DNA of 31,405 bases from Paracoccaceae bacterium (lineage in GTDB: Bacteria; Pseudomonadota; Alphaproteobacteria; Rhodobacterales; Rhodobacteraceae): contig JAESRD010000307.1 in assembly GCA_016764835.1 (NCBI GenBank), forward strand, positions 1-31,405. The letters are read 5' to 3'. The notes under the pieces were generated by a model that did not search any database, was not told the origin of the DNA, and saw nothing but the letters and a program-made list of their open reading frames with translations. Position 1 is the first letter of the stretch. The number at the start of each line of letters is the position of its first letter. Of this stretch, positions 1-7,764 are shown piece by piece. The position numbers were made by a program, and so were the translations under genes.

Positions 1-590
1 AGGTTCTGCTCGACAAGCACAATAGCGAGGTTTGTTTCACTGCGAATAGTGTCGAGCCTGTCGAACACACGCCGCACCAAAAGTGGCGCAAGGCCGAGCG
101 ACGGCTCGTCGAGCAATAGCAGCTCAGGGTCGGCAACAAGGCCACGGCCAATCGCCAGCATCTGTTGCTCGCCACCGCTGAGACGCCATGCTGAGCGGTC
201 AACTTTTTCGGCTATTTCGGGAAACAGATCGAGCACCATTTCGATACGCTGTTTGCGGTCGGGCCCGCTTTTTTGGTAGCCACCAAGGATCAGGTTTTCA
301 CGTACTGTCATATTGCCGACAATTTCGCGGCCCTCTGGCACATAGACAATACCGCGCGCCACGCGGGTGCGGGTCGGTAGGGCGCTGAGGTTTTCACCTT
401 TGAATTCGACATTGCCGCGGGCGGGGATCAGCCCCGCAATCGCCTTCATGATTGAAGATTTGCCAGCGCCATTTGCCCCAAGCAGGGCGATGACCTCGCC
501 GGTTTTAACCGTGAAGTTAACATCACTGACAGCCGGTGAGCCTGCGCCATAGGCAACCGATAGGTTGGTTATTTTCAAAAGATCAGTCAT
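1..590 (-). CDS. livF: ABC transporter ATP-binding protein LivF, 3' end cut by window edge
   Basis: Cytoplasmic ATPase of a branched-chain-amino-acid-type (HAAT) importer, pairing with LivG to drive uptake through LivH/LivM. About 196 residues are visible of a family usually near 235-240; the C-terminus lies beyond base 1. Seen: Walker A GANGAGKSS at about residues 38-46, the signature LSGGEQQ, Walker B LLLLDEP, and the LVEQN start of the H-loop region just before the edge. The ATG at 588-590 lies 8 bases inside the end of livG, which fixes the start and points to translational coupling. It is the last visible gene of a minus-strand operon beginning at 6168. The substrate cannot be told from the ATPase; HAAT systems also carry amides, urea, aromatic acids and dicarboxylates. 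Confidence 0.95.
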   Translation of the reverse strand, partial: MTDLLKITNLSVAYGAGSPAVSDVNFTVKTGEVIALLGANGAGKSSIMKAIAGLIPARGNVEFKGENLSALPTRTRVARGIVYVPEGREIVGNMTVRENLILGGYQKSGPDRKQRIEMVLDLFPEIAEKVDRSAWRLSGGEQQMLAIGRGLVADPELLLLDEPSLGLAPLLVRRVFDRLDTIRSETNLAIVLVEQN

Positions 591-1362
591 CGTCGCTCCC
601 TAGGTAAATACGAACGACATTGGGGTTTTCCCGCACTTCTTTTGGTGTGCCATCGGCCACTAATTCACCAAAATTCAAAACATAGATGCGGTCGCAAATG
701 GACATGACGAGGTCCATGTCATGCTCGACGACAACCAAAACAAGATCGTTTGACGCAAGCTCTCGCAACACGGCCATTAGATCACTGGTTTCTGAATTGT
801 TGAGGCCTGCGGCGGGCTCATCGAGCAGGAGCACAGAAGGATTGCCAACGATCGCACGCGCAATCTCGACGAGCCGCTGCATGCCCGGCGGCAAAGCGTC
901 AGGCATCAGGTCACCCATCTCGGCCAAGCCAAGATCGGCCAGTGCCCGGTTGGCGTCTTGCGCCATGGCGGCCCATTCTCGCTGGCCGCGCGGCAAAGGC
1001 AGAAACGCATTGAGCCAGCCAGAATGATGGTTTCTGGCCACGCCGATCATCACATTCTCTCTGACGGTTAGGTCTGGGCAAAGGGCAACATGTTGAAAGC
1101 TGCGCACAATACCTTTGGCCGCGCGCATTGATGGCGGCAACCCGTTGAGCGAATTGCCCGCATAACCGATATTGCCCTTTTGCGGCGTGTATGCGCCAGT
1201 CAGGCAGTTAAACAGGCTGGTCTTGCCCGCGCCATTTGGCCCGATTAGCCCTGTGATTTCGCCAGCACGAAATTCAACATCAAGGTCTTTCAGTACTTTG
1301 ATACCGCCGAAGGAAAGAGAAATACCCTCGCCACGCAGCGTGTTTGTTTGCGGCTCGGTCAT
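583..1362 (-). CDS. livG: ABC transporter ATP-binding protein LivG
   Basis: Second ATPase of the HAAT importer, 259 residues, normal for LivG. Seen: Walker A GPNGAGKTS at about 41-49, Walker B SVLLLDEPAAGL, and the H-loop VVVEHDMDLV. The ABC signature is unusual: LPPGMQ where LivG proteins commonly have LxYGxQ. The open frame runs upstream to 1644, but the start is set at the ATG at 1362 because it forms a 4-base ATGA overlap with the livM stop and because the residues before it look like out-of-frame translation of livM. The 3' end overlaps livF by 8 bases. The family call is very secure; the substrate is unknown. Confidence 0.95.
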   Translation of the reverse strand: MTEPQTNTLRGEGISLSFGGIKVLKDLDVEFRAGEITGLIGPNGAGKTSLFNCLTGAYTPQKGNIGYAGNSLNGLPPSMRAAKGIVRSFQHVALCPDLTVRENVMIGVARNHHSGWLNAFLPLPRGQREWAAMAQDANRALADLGLAEMGDLMPDALPPGMQRLVEIARAIVGNPSVLLLDEPAAGLNNSETSDLMAVLRELASNDLVLVVVEHDMDLVMSICDRIYVLNFGELVADGTPKEVRENPNVVRIYLGSDDD

Positions 1363-2345
1363 CCGGCTTCCTTTCGCAATTTCATGGCCTTGCGGATACG
1401 TGGCAGGTGGTGGCCGATCAGGATCATACTCAAAAGAGCGATGCCGTAGAAAACCGGGATCCATGCGCCTGAGGCGGAGAGAAGATGCGGCACCAGCGTG
1501 ACGAAGGCACCGCCAAGCAGCACCCGCGGCAGCGACAGCCCGTAAAAGCCAACAACAGAGCCGACGAGCAGGAAGATTGCCTGTGAGAAGGTAAACCCGC
1601 CGGGCGAAACCGTAGAGCCGGAAAAGGCGAGCGTCGCGCCACAAAGCGCGCCAATGCCACCGCTGATGCCCATGATCGAGATGCGGGCCCAGACCCGTCT
1701 TGTGCCAAATGCATCAGCGGCTGCGGAGTGGGTTTTGGCCAAGAGGAGCAACATGCCTTGGCGTGACTTTCGTAGACGCGCCACCAGATAGGTCGCGACC
1801 ACCAGCATGAGGAGTGCAAAATAGTAGCGTTGCATCGACATCTCAAGAAACGAGACAATGGGCGTGGAGACGTAGAGCCCCTCATAGCCGCCGGTTATGC
1901 CGCCAAGGTTGTTGATTATCTCAGGCACAGCCAGGGCAAGGGCGAGTGTTGTCACCGCCAAGTAGATGCCCGAAAGGTTGCGCGAGGGCCAAGCGAAGAT
2001 AACGCCAAAGGCGACACCGAGCAGCAGGGCCAAGGGCAGGCTGGCAAAGAGCGATAGCCCGTATTTTGCATCAAGCACGCCGACGGAATAAGCGCCCAGT
2101 GCGGTGAAAAACGTATGGCCAATGGAAACTTCGCCACCGTAGCGGACCAGCAGGCTGACCGCGAGCACGCCGATACTATTGGCAAAACACAGCCCCATAG
2201 TGAAGGTCCATGACCCGCCGAGCATGGCCGGTAAGAAGGCCAGCGCGATGATCAGCGCCAAGGTCGGCAAACTGCCGCTGGTGAGCTGTTTCAACATGCT
2301 GGTCTCAGAGGCGTTTGCGGGACGCTGCCCAAAGGTATCAGACAC
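1359..2345 (-). CDS. livM: HAAT-type ABC transporter permease LivM
   Basis: Inner-membrane permease of 328 residues, forming the translocation channel with LivH. Seen: a string of hydrophobic segments from about residue 27 onward, and the LivM-typical stretches VRYGGEVSIGHTFFTALGAY and SGIYLAVTTLALALAVPEI. The polar first 20 residues are cytoplasmic; a second possible start is Met17. It overlaps livH by 8 bases at its 5' end and livG by 4 at its 3' end, so the four transport genes are translationally coupled. LivM proteins are often near 320-420 residues, so this is a compact member without an N-terminal extension. Confidence 0.93.
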   Translation of the reverse strand: MSDTFGQRPANASETSMLKQLTSGSLPTLALIIALAFLPAMLGGSWTFTMGLCFANSIGVLAVSLLVRYGGEVSIGHTFFTALGAYSVGVLDAKYGLSLFASLPLALLLGVAFGVIFAWPSRNLSGIYLAVTTLALALAVPEIINNLGGITGGYEGLYVSTPIVSFLEMSMQRYYFALLMLVVATYLVARLRKSRQGMLLLLAKTHSAAADAFGTRRVWARISIMGISGGIGALCGATLAFSGSTVSPGGFTFSQAIFLLVGSVVGFYGLSLPRVLLGGAFVTLVPHLLSASGAWIPVFYGIALLSMILIGHHLPRIRKAMKLRKEAG

Positions 2346-3240
2346 GGCTACCTCCTACTTTTTCAAGGATCCCATTGGGGAAGATGTTGAGGGCGACGAG
2401 GATAATGCCAAGCAAGAATGTGCTGCTATATTCAGGCGAGACATAGAAGGCGAAGAGGTTCATCAACACGCCAATGAGGACCCCGCCGACAAGGCTGCCG
2501 GGCAGGCTGGCAAACCCGCCAATGACCGCCGCAGCAAAAGCCTGCAACATGAAGGTTGAAACCGTGGTCACGCTGAGAAATGTGGTTGGCACGATCAGCA
2601 GCGCACCGATAACGCCTAGGATGGCGGCGGTGATCCAAGCGAAGTAATGCACGGAGCGCAGGTTTAGGCCGCATACTTCTGCCGCGAAGGGGTTTTCGGA
2701 GATCGCGCGAAAGGCGATGCCGAGTTTGGTAAAGTCGATCACGAAAAACAGCGCGCCGATGGTGATGACAGTCACCGCAAGCACGGTGAGGTCATAGCCG
2801 GTAACAAACAGCCCGAGGACAGAGACCGCAAAGCGCGGGATAGGCAGATCTAGACTGACGATATCAGGGCCAAAGATCAGCAGTGTGGCGCCTTGGGTGA
2901 TCAGGCCAAAACCGAGTGTGGCAATGGTTGAGGTCAGATCAGACTCGAACACTAAGGGCGAGATTATGGAATATATCAGAAAGGCGATTGCCACAGCGCA
3001 GAGCATGGCCAGCAACGTGGCTGCCCCCCATGAAAGGCTCATGAGCACACCGCTCGACAGGCCATAGACGAGAAAAGCGGTAAAGCCCGCAACGTTGCCA
3101 TGCGAAAAGTTCACGACCTTTGAGCATTTGAAAATCATCACCAGACCAAGCGCGCCGAGCGCATAGAGACAGCCGACAATCATGCCCGACCAGACCAGCG
3201 GGAACAGATCCCGGGCAAGTGTGTTTAAGAACGCGCTCAT
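2338..3240 (-). CDS. livH: HAAT-type ABC transporter permease LivH
   Basis: Inner-membrane permease of 300 residues, the usual LivH length. Seen: the N-terminal segment SGMIVGCLYALGALGLVMIF, the NFSHGN motif typical of LivH, and about eight hydrophobic helices. The ATG at 3240 overlaps the TGA of the upstream beta-hydroxyacid dehydrogenase as ATGA, and a purine-rich GAGGAGGAG ribosome-binding site lies inside the end of that gene. The permease genes therefore share a message with the two dehydrogenases and the binding protein, which suggests that import and first oxidation are co-regulated. Confidence 0.94.
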   Translation of the reverse strand: MSAFLNTLARDLFPLVWSGMIVGCLYALGALGLVMIFKCSKVVNFSHGNVAGFTAFLVYGLSSGVLMSLSWGAATLLAMLCAVAIAFLIYSIISPLVFESDLTSTIATLGFGLITQGATLLIFGPDIVSLDLPIPRFAVSVLGLFVTGYDLTVLAVTVITIGALFFVIDFTKLGIAFRAISENPFAAEVCGLNLRSVHYFAWITAAILGVIGALLIVPTTFLSVTTVSTFMLQAFAAAVIGGFASLPGSLVGGVLIGVLMNLFAFYVSPEYSSTFLLGIILVALNIFPNGILEKVGGSRV

Positions 3241-4136
3241 TGCTCCTCCTCCGGCATTGTGCCGTTTTCAACCAGTTGAATCACGCCCGGGAAATACCGC
3301 CCACCGAGGCCATTTTCGACCGCAGCCTGATAGTATTCTTTGATCTTGGCCGCAGCGGGCAGGGCGACGCCAGTTTCGGCGGCAAGATGAAAGACGTAGT
3401 CAATATCTTTAAGCACATATTCCGGCGGAAATGACTTATCTGGGAAATGGCGCGGGGCCATTGCTTTGCGCCCGTGATTGCGCAGCACAAAACTGTCACC
3501 AGAACCTTTTGAGACCGCATCAAGCAGGGTGTTTGCGTCAACGCCGGCTCTTTCACCAAGCACGATCATTTCCGCCAGCGCCACGGTGTTGGCAAAGACC
3601 AACATGTTATTGGCCAGCTTGAGCACCTGCCCGGCGCCGACCGCCCCGCCATGGGTCACGTCAGAGGCAATATAGTCGAACAGCGGGCGAATGCGGGCAT
3701 AAAGCGGGTCGGGCGCGCCGACCATAATGCTCAGCTTGCCCTGTTGCGCGGCTTCTCTGGTGCGGGCCACTGGCGCATCGGCAAATGCGATGTCGTTGGC
3801 GGCCAATATTGCTTGGGTTTCACGGGCTGAGGCGACGGTTGTTGTGGACAGATCAACCACCGCTGTGCCGGGCCGAGCTGCGCCGACGAGCATTTTGGCC
3901 ACGGCCTGCACTTGCGGCCCACCGGGTAATGACAAGCAGATGATATCAGCCTCACCCGCCAGCTGTTCAACTGTGGCGCAGGCTTCGGTCTTGGTGTCAG
4001 CGAGAGCGGCCAGAGCGTCTGACGACAGATCATGTACCAAAACGCGGCCGCCGTGTTTTTGGGCAATGTTGCGGCACATGGGGCCGCCCATAACGCCCAG
4101 TCCAATGAAGCCTATCGTTTCATAATTTTGCATCAT
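3237..4136 (-). CDS. NAD(P)-dependent beta-hydroxyacid dehydrogenase (3-hydroxyisobutyrate dehydrogenase family)
   Basis: Predicted cytoplasmic dehydrogenase of 299 residues that would oxidise a beta-hydroxy acid, or reduce the matching semialdehyde, with a nicotinamide cofactor. Seen: the Rossmann motif GLGVMG at about 12-17 and the helical domain motif with catalytic Lys173 in KLANNML, both standard for the 3-hydroxyisobutyrate dehydrogenase, tartronate semialdehyde reductase and related enzymes. Odd: the substrate loop that usually reads DAPVSGG is DAPVARTREAAQQGKL here (about 120-135), so the acid recognised may differ from the textbook ones. The first of two adjacent ATG codons is used; only one base separates it from the stop of the upstream SDR. 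It lies between the binding protein and the permeases of the importer operon, so its substrate is probably the imported compound or its first product. Confidence 0.88.
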   Translation of the reverse strand: MMQNYETIGFIGLGVMGGPMCRNIAQKHGGRVLVHDLSSDALAALADTKTEACATVEQLAGEADIICLSLPGGPQVQAVAKMLVGAARPGTAVVDLSTTTVASARETQAILAANDIAFADAPVARTREAAQQGKLSIMVGAPDPLYARIRPLFDYIASDVTHGGAVGAGQVLKLANNMLVFANTVALAEMIVLGERAGVDANTLLDAVSKGSGDSFVLRNHGRKAMAPRHFPDKSFPPEYVLKDIDYVFHLAAETGVALPAAAKIKEYYQAAVENGLGGRYFPGVIQLVENGTMPEEEQ

Positions 4137-4137
4137 A

Positions 4138-4887
4138 TCAGTCCATTAACATCCCGCCGTTCACGTCGAGAACGGTGCCGGTGATCCAATTTGATGCAGG
4201 CGAACAGAGAAACAAAATTGCCTGTGCAATATCTTCGGGTTGGCCAAAACGGCCAAGGGGCACATTGCCATGCGGGGTGGGGGCTGCGCGCTGGGTTACG
4301 GTTTCCCACATTGGGGTTTCAACCGGGCCTGGGGCGATCGTGCTAGCATAGATGCCTTTATCTGCACCGGCTTTGGCGACCCATTTCATCAGCCCATGCA
4401 CGGCTGACTTTGCGGCCACATAAGACGGGCCAGAAGCCACGCCGCCAATTTTTGCGGCGATTGAACCCACGGCGACAATCTTGCCCATGCGCTGTTCGGC
4501 CATGATAGGGAAAATTGCGCGCAAAGGGTTCACAACGCCCATCAGGTTTACATCGAGCATCGACTGCCATTCATCATCGGTCGAATCGACCAGATGTTTG
4601 TGAGAAATTGTGCCAGCGCAAAGCACAAGAATATCAATCCTGCCATGCTGCTTTTGAGTATCGGCAATGACCGATTTGGTATCCTTAGCCGAGGTTACAT
4701 CATAGCGTAGGTAGCTGACATTGGCGGCGTCGAACTCAGCGTGGTCTGCAAGGTCGGTGGCCACAACTGTTGCACCGGCCTCTGCCAGAGCCAATACTGT
4801 GGCTCGGCCAATGCCCCCGGATGCCCCGGTGACAAGGGCGACTTTACCGTCAAGCCGCGCAGGTCCGCTTACTGGAATGGATGGCAT
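4138..4887 (-). CDS. SDR family NAD(P)-dependent oxidoreductase
   Basis: Classical short-chain dehydrogenase of 249 residues, the usual length. Seen: TGASGGIG at 20-27, LCAG at 89-92 in the place of the common NNAG, Ser142, and Tyr156 with Lys160 in YVAAK, then a C-terminal end LDVNGGMLMD that is typical of the FabG-like group. Asp45 after the second beta strand (ATDLA) favours NAD over NADP. It is the first gene after the hairpin that follows the substrate-binding protein and runs straight into the beta-hydroxyacid dehydrogenase. Together the two could oxidise a polyol or hydroxy acid brought in by the transporter. The precise alcohol or ketone substrate cannot be read from the sequence. Confidence 0.9.
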   Translation of the reverse strand: MPSIPVSGPARLDGKVALVTGASGGIGRATVLALAEAGATVVATDLADHAEFDAANVSYLRYDVTSAKDTKSVIADTQKQHGRIDILVLCAGTISHKHLVDSTDDEWQSMLDVNLMGVVNPLRAIFPIMAEQRMGKIVAVGSIAAKIGGVASGPSYVAAKSAVHGLMKWVAKAGADKGIYASTIAPGPVETPMWETVTQRAAPTPHGNVPLGRFGQPEDIAQAILFLCSPASNWITGTVLDVNGGMLMD

Positions 4888-4917
4888 TCTAATTTTCCGA
4901 ACTAAATGTTGTAGAAA

Positions 4918-4947
4918 GCGCTCGCCAGCATTGCTGCCGGCGAGCGC
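4918..4947 (-). terminator. Hairpin after the binding-protein gene, likely attenuator or mRNA-stabilising stem
   Basis: The arms 4918-4930 and 4935-4947 pair over nine GC-rich bases (GCGCTCGCC with GGCGAGCGC), one A/C mismatch and three further pairs, closing on a four-base loop. It starts about 10 bases past the stop of the substrate-binding protein gene on the minus strand. Only TTTCTAC follows it, so the T-tract is weak and complete termination is doubtful. A partial terminator or an RNase barrier that keeps the binding protein more abundant than the permease is the usual role of such a stem in HAAT operons; that role is inferred here. Confidence 0.65.
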
Positions 4948-4956
4948 GGTGAAGGT

Positions 4957-6168
4957 TTATTCCGCTGCTGCTGTGTCAAACACGACCGCAGGGTAGGGCT
5001 GAAATTCCCGCACGAGGACAAAGTCGCCATCCTTGTACTGAATGATACCTTCTTGCCGCGTGCCGCGGTGGTCATCCGGCTCAAACGTAACGCCACGCGC
5101 GCCGCCAATTGCCGCATTTTCCATGGTATTCATCACAGTGATAAGGTTCTCACGGGTGATGTCCATGCCGCTATCGAGCAGCAGCTGGAAGCCATGATGG
5201 AACAATGCCGCATTGCTCCAGCCGTTCAGGCCAAGCACGCCAAGTGGGTCGCCGGGGAAGAACTCTTCGACGGCGGCACGGTACGCCACAACTTCGGGCT
5301 CATCGCTAGAAACTGGCAATAGCCAAGACGAAAAGTGGACGCCTTCAAGCAGATCACCGGCCAAGTTTAGCGTCGACGGGTCGGCGGTAAAGAACGGCGC
5401 AAACCATTCAACATCTAGTGCTTGCAGATCGGCGGCCCGCAGGGCACCGGCAAGGTTGGCATTGGAACCAAAGAGGATAACAGCCTCGGCTCCCGAATTG
5501 GCCACGCGGCGGATATGAGCGCTGAAGCTGGTTGTTGAAACATCAAACGGGATGGACTCAACAGCCTCCATGCCCAGATCTTCCATATAAAGATCAAAAC
5601 CGCGCTTGGCCGACCGTCCCAGCTCGTCATTCTCCCAAAGAAGAGCCACCTTGGTCAAATCAAGCCCGTTTACAGCATAGTCGAGGCTGGAAGCTGCCGA
5701 CCAGCCATAGTCAGGCAGCAGCGGAAATACTGAGGGCTCAACGAAGAACACGCTGGCGCCGCCAACCGGGCCGATGATGGGAATGCCAGCCTCATTGGCA
5801 TAGGGGATGACGGCAACATTGGTTGCAGTGCCAAGCGGGGCTGCAAGCGCAAAGATCTCGTCATCCTCAACCAATGAGCGGGCAACCGCGACGCTGCGCG
5901 CCGGATCATAGCCATCATCGCGGGTGATGAAGTTAAAGGTCCAGCCGTCTACTTCGCCTGTTTCGTTTAGGCGCATGAAATATGCTTCTGACGCGTGAGT
6001 CAGTGTTGCATAAAACGGTACCGGCCCGGTGATCGGGGTAAACGCCCCAATCGTGACAATCTTATTTTCCGTGTCTACGCCAACCTCGTCGGCCAACGCC
6101 GGCATGGCCGTAAAGGCACTAACCATTATGGCGCTTGCAGCCACTTTCTTCCAATTTCCGATAAGCAT
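4957..6168 (-). CDS. HAAT-type ABC transporter substrate-binding protein
   Basis: Periplasmic binding protein of 403 residues with a type I periplasmic-binding-protein fold (Leu/Ile/Val-binding family). Seen: a signal peptide at 1-26 with a basic start, a hydrophobic core and a cleavage site after Ala-Leu-Ala; a mature start reading IVTIGAFTPITGPVPFY, as in this family; and a GSNANLAGALRAADL helix. There is no lipobox cysteine, so the protein is probably soluble in the periplasm. The ATG at 6168 is preceded by a strong GGAGGAG site. It is the first gene of the leftward operon and is separated from the rest by a hairpin. The family covers amino acids, amides, urea, aromatic acids and other small anions; the ligand is not predictable by eye. 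Its neighbours suggest an organic acid. Confidence 0.92.
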   Translation of the reverse strand: MLIGNWKKVAASAIMVSAFTAMPALADEVGVDTENKIVTIGAFTPITGPVPFYATLTHASEAYFMRLNETGEVDGWTFNFITRDDGYDPARSVAVARSLVEDDEIFALAAPLGTATNVAVIPYANEAGIPIIGPVGGASVFFVEPSVFPLLPDYGWSAASSLDYAVNGLDLTKVALLWENDELGRSAKRGFDLYMEDLGMEAVESIPFDVSTTSFSAHIRRVANSGAEAVILFGSNANLAGALRAADLQALDVEWFAPFFTADPSTLNLAGDLLEGVHFSSWLLPVSSDEPEVVAYRAAVEEFFPGDPLGVLGLNGWSNAALFHHGFQLLLDSGMDITRENLITVMNTMENAAIGGARGVTFEPDDHRGTRQEGIIQYKDGDFVLVREFQPYPAVVFDTAAAE

Positions 6169-6232
6169 CGAAACTCCTCCCTGTGACAGTGTCGTTAATC
6201 GTTCGATCTTCTGATCGGCGTTCTAGCCGACA

Positions 6233-6247
6233 TGTGCATGATGCATT
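6233..6247. promoter_or_regulatory. Operator-like palindrome TGCATGATGCA, copy 1
   Basis: TGCAT and ATGCA arms around one central base at 6235-6245. The 13 bases at 6235-6247 recur exactly at 6348-6360. This copy covers the putative -10 of the liv promoter. Just beside it, ATTGTAGA (6245-6252) and TCTACATT (6269-6276) form a further imperfect inverted repeat, and the first resembles half of the GntR box found at three other places in this window. Confidence 0.6.
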
Positions 6248-6265
6248 GTAGAGCTGTAATGTCAA
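6238..6265 (-). promoter_or_regulatory. Probable sigma-70 promoter of the binding-protein/liv operon
   Basis: On the minus strand a perfect TTGACA (6260-6265 as TGTCAA on the plus strand) is followed after 16 bases by CATCAT (6238-6243), a 4-of-6 match to TATAAT. Transcription would start near 6231, leaving about 60 bases of leader before the ATG at 6168. The -10 element lies inside the TGCATGATGCA palindrome, so a protein bound there should block the promoter. The assignment rests on consensus matching only. Confidence 0.5.
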
Positions 6266-6345
6266 CAATCTACATTAAACAATAGCTCATAAACTGAGAA
6301 ATTGATGAATCAACATGGTGGCTTCTCTTAACATTGCCACCAAAG

Positions 6346-6365
6346 AATGCATGATGCATTATACT
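6346..6365 (+). promoter_or_regulatory. Operator-like palindrome copy 2 with adjoining -10 element
   Basis: AATGCAT, one base, ATGCATT (6346-6360) is a perfect 15-base palindrome. The right arm runs straight into TATACT (6360-6365), a 5-of-6 match to the -10 consensus for the rightward CoA-transferase gene. No good -35 was found at 16-18 bases, which would fit an activated promoter or one with a weak -35. The copy is 113 bases from copy 1, so the same protein may control both divergent units, perhaps by looping. The regulator is unidentified. Confidence 0.55.
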
Positions 6366-6435
6366 GTTGGCAAGGAAAATATTTGCAAACCGGGTCAAAC
6401 AAATGATCTCAACTCATGGTTAGGAGAAAAACTTA

Positions 6436-7656
6436 ATGGAAACTGGTATACTTAGCGGCAAGATGGTGGTCGAACTTGGCAGCATGATTGCGGCACCATA
6501 TGGGACGCATCTGCTCAATCAGCTTGGCGCTGAGGTCATCAAGATTGAACCCCCTGGCGGCGAAACCACGCGCAAACTGGTCAGAGGCGGCCCGAGCGGC
6601 AGCTATTTGGCATTTAACTATGGCAAGCGCAGTCTATGTCTTGATCTGTCGAACGAGGCAGGACGTTCGGTTTTTGGCAGGTTGATCAAGCAAGCTGATA
6701 TTGTTGTGCAGAACTTATCACCCAGTGCCGCGCGCAAGTTGGGGGTAACATTTGAGGACTGCAATGCACTCAACCCCAATATCATATATTGTCATATAAA
6801 AGGCTATGGCGCCGGCCCTCTGGCCGAAAAAGTAGCCTCAAATCCTATCGCCGAAGCCGCGACTGGCATAATGTATCATAATAGGCCAGAAGGCCGCCCA
6901 GCACGACTTGGCCCATCATATCACGACCAGTTTGCCGGGTGTTATGCGGCAATTGCCGTGCTTTCGGCGCTGATGTCAGACCGATCAAAAGCCAAGCGCA
7001 ACATTGATATCGGTCTCTATGAGACTGGCCTGCATATTGCCGCGCGCGATCTTTTGGGTGTTCAACTCAAAACGCAATTGCTTGGGCGTGCCGAGCAAGA
7101 GCCATCGGCTGAGTTTAGCATTCCGGGCTACGGGGCCTATGAGACTGGTGATGGCCGGTGGCTGTATTTGGTGATGTTAAACGATGAACATTGGCGTCGA
7201 TTCTGCCGGGCAACAGATATTGAAGCATCGGATGAATATGCGAATCTGCGGCAGAGGCGGCGCAACCGTGAGGCTGTAGAAGCAATCGTTTCAACCGCTG
7301 TGGCGGCACATACTTTTGATGCGCTGACGAAGCGGCTTGATGCGCAGGGGGTCGGCTTTACTGAAGTTTTGCCGCTCGACCGGGTATTGCAGAGCGCGCA
7401 AGCACAAGCGCCTGACAAGCTATCTGAATTTGCGTTTGGCGATTACGCGTTTGAAACGCCAAACCTCCCTTTGGGGCCGCTGCTTAGTGAGGCGGCTGAG
7501 ACCTTGCCGCCGCCATTATTGGGCGAACATACCAAAGAGCTTCTGGCTGAATTTGGCTATTCTGACAGCGATATTGAGATACTTGTGCAATCAGGCGCAG
7601 CAATTGCCTCTGATCATGATGCGCCACTTTGGGCGCCGCCGAGAAAGGCTGAATAG
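6436..7656 (+). CDS. Class III CoA-transferase (CaiB/BaiF/formyl-CoA transferase family)
   Basis: Predicted cytoplasmic enzyme of 406 residues moving CoA from a donor thioester such as succinyl-CoA to a carboxylic acid. Seen: the N-terminal family pattern GKMVVELGSMIAAPYGTHLL, GAEVIKIEPPGGE at about 31-43, and the likely catalytic aspartate Asp164 in GPSYHDQFAG, whose carboxylate forms the acyl-enzyme anhydride in formyl-CoA transferase. TTAGGAG lies nine bases before the ATG. It is the first rightward gene of the divergent region shared with the liv operon, and the lyase-prpF pair follows after 108 bases that contain a GntR box. Activation of the imported acid is a reasonable role. Racemase function is less likely because the His-Asp pair of alpha-methylacyl-CoA racemase is not evident. 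Confidence 0.9.
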   Translation: METGILSGKMVVELGSMIAAPYGTHLLNQLGAEVIKIEPPGGETTRKLVRGGPSGSYLAFNYGKRSLCLDLSNEAGRSVFGRLIKQADIVVQNLSPSAARKLGVTFEDCNALNPNIIYCHIKGYGAGPLAEKVASNPIAEAATGIMYHNRPEGRPARLGPSYHDQFAGCYAAIAVLSALMSDRSKAKRNIDIGLYETGLHIAARDLLGVQLKTQLLGRAEQEPSAEFSIPGYGAYETGDGRWLYLVMLNDEHWRRFCRATDIEASDEYANLRQRRRNREAVEAIVSTAVAAHTFDALTKRLDAQGVGFTEVLPLDRVLQSAQAQAPDKLSEFAFGDYAFETPNLPLGPLLSEAAETLPPPLLGEHTKELLAEFGYSDSDIEILVQSGAAIASDHDAPLWAPPRKAE

Positions 7657-7694
7657 CTGCGGCGGCCTTATTTATGCGCACCTATCGGTAATCG

Positions 7695-7714
7695 TAGATT
7701 GTAGACAGTTGACA
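7695..7714 (+). promoter_or_regulatory. GntR-type box upstream of the lyase-prpF pair, overlapping a -35 element
   Basis: TAGATTGTAGACAGTTGACA is repeated base for base at 11400-11419. The core ATTGTAGACAGT resembles ATTGTAGACAAT upstream of gntR (16119-16130) and fits the GT(N2)AC pattern of FadR-subgroup GntR operators. The TTGACA at 7709-7714 could be a -35, with TACACC (7733-7738) as a weak -10 after 18 bases, so repressor binding would cover the promoter. The assignment to the GntR encoded at 15376-16071 is an inference from the shared box. Confidence 0.65.
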
Positions 7715-7764
7715 AATTGGCATCGAATTTTGTACACCAAAGATCACCTAATGAGAGTACAGGC

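Noticed and set aside
1363..1644. N-terminal extension of livG by 94 residues
   Set aside because: It lies wholly inside livM in another frame, and the ATG at 1362 gives a standard LivG start and an ATGA overlap.
6436..7656. Calling the first CoA transferase an alpha-methylacyl-CoA racemase
   Set aside because: The His-Asp pair and GDFGGGG motif seen in the gene at 26075-27214 are absent; it has the single aspartate of the transferase branch.
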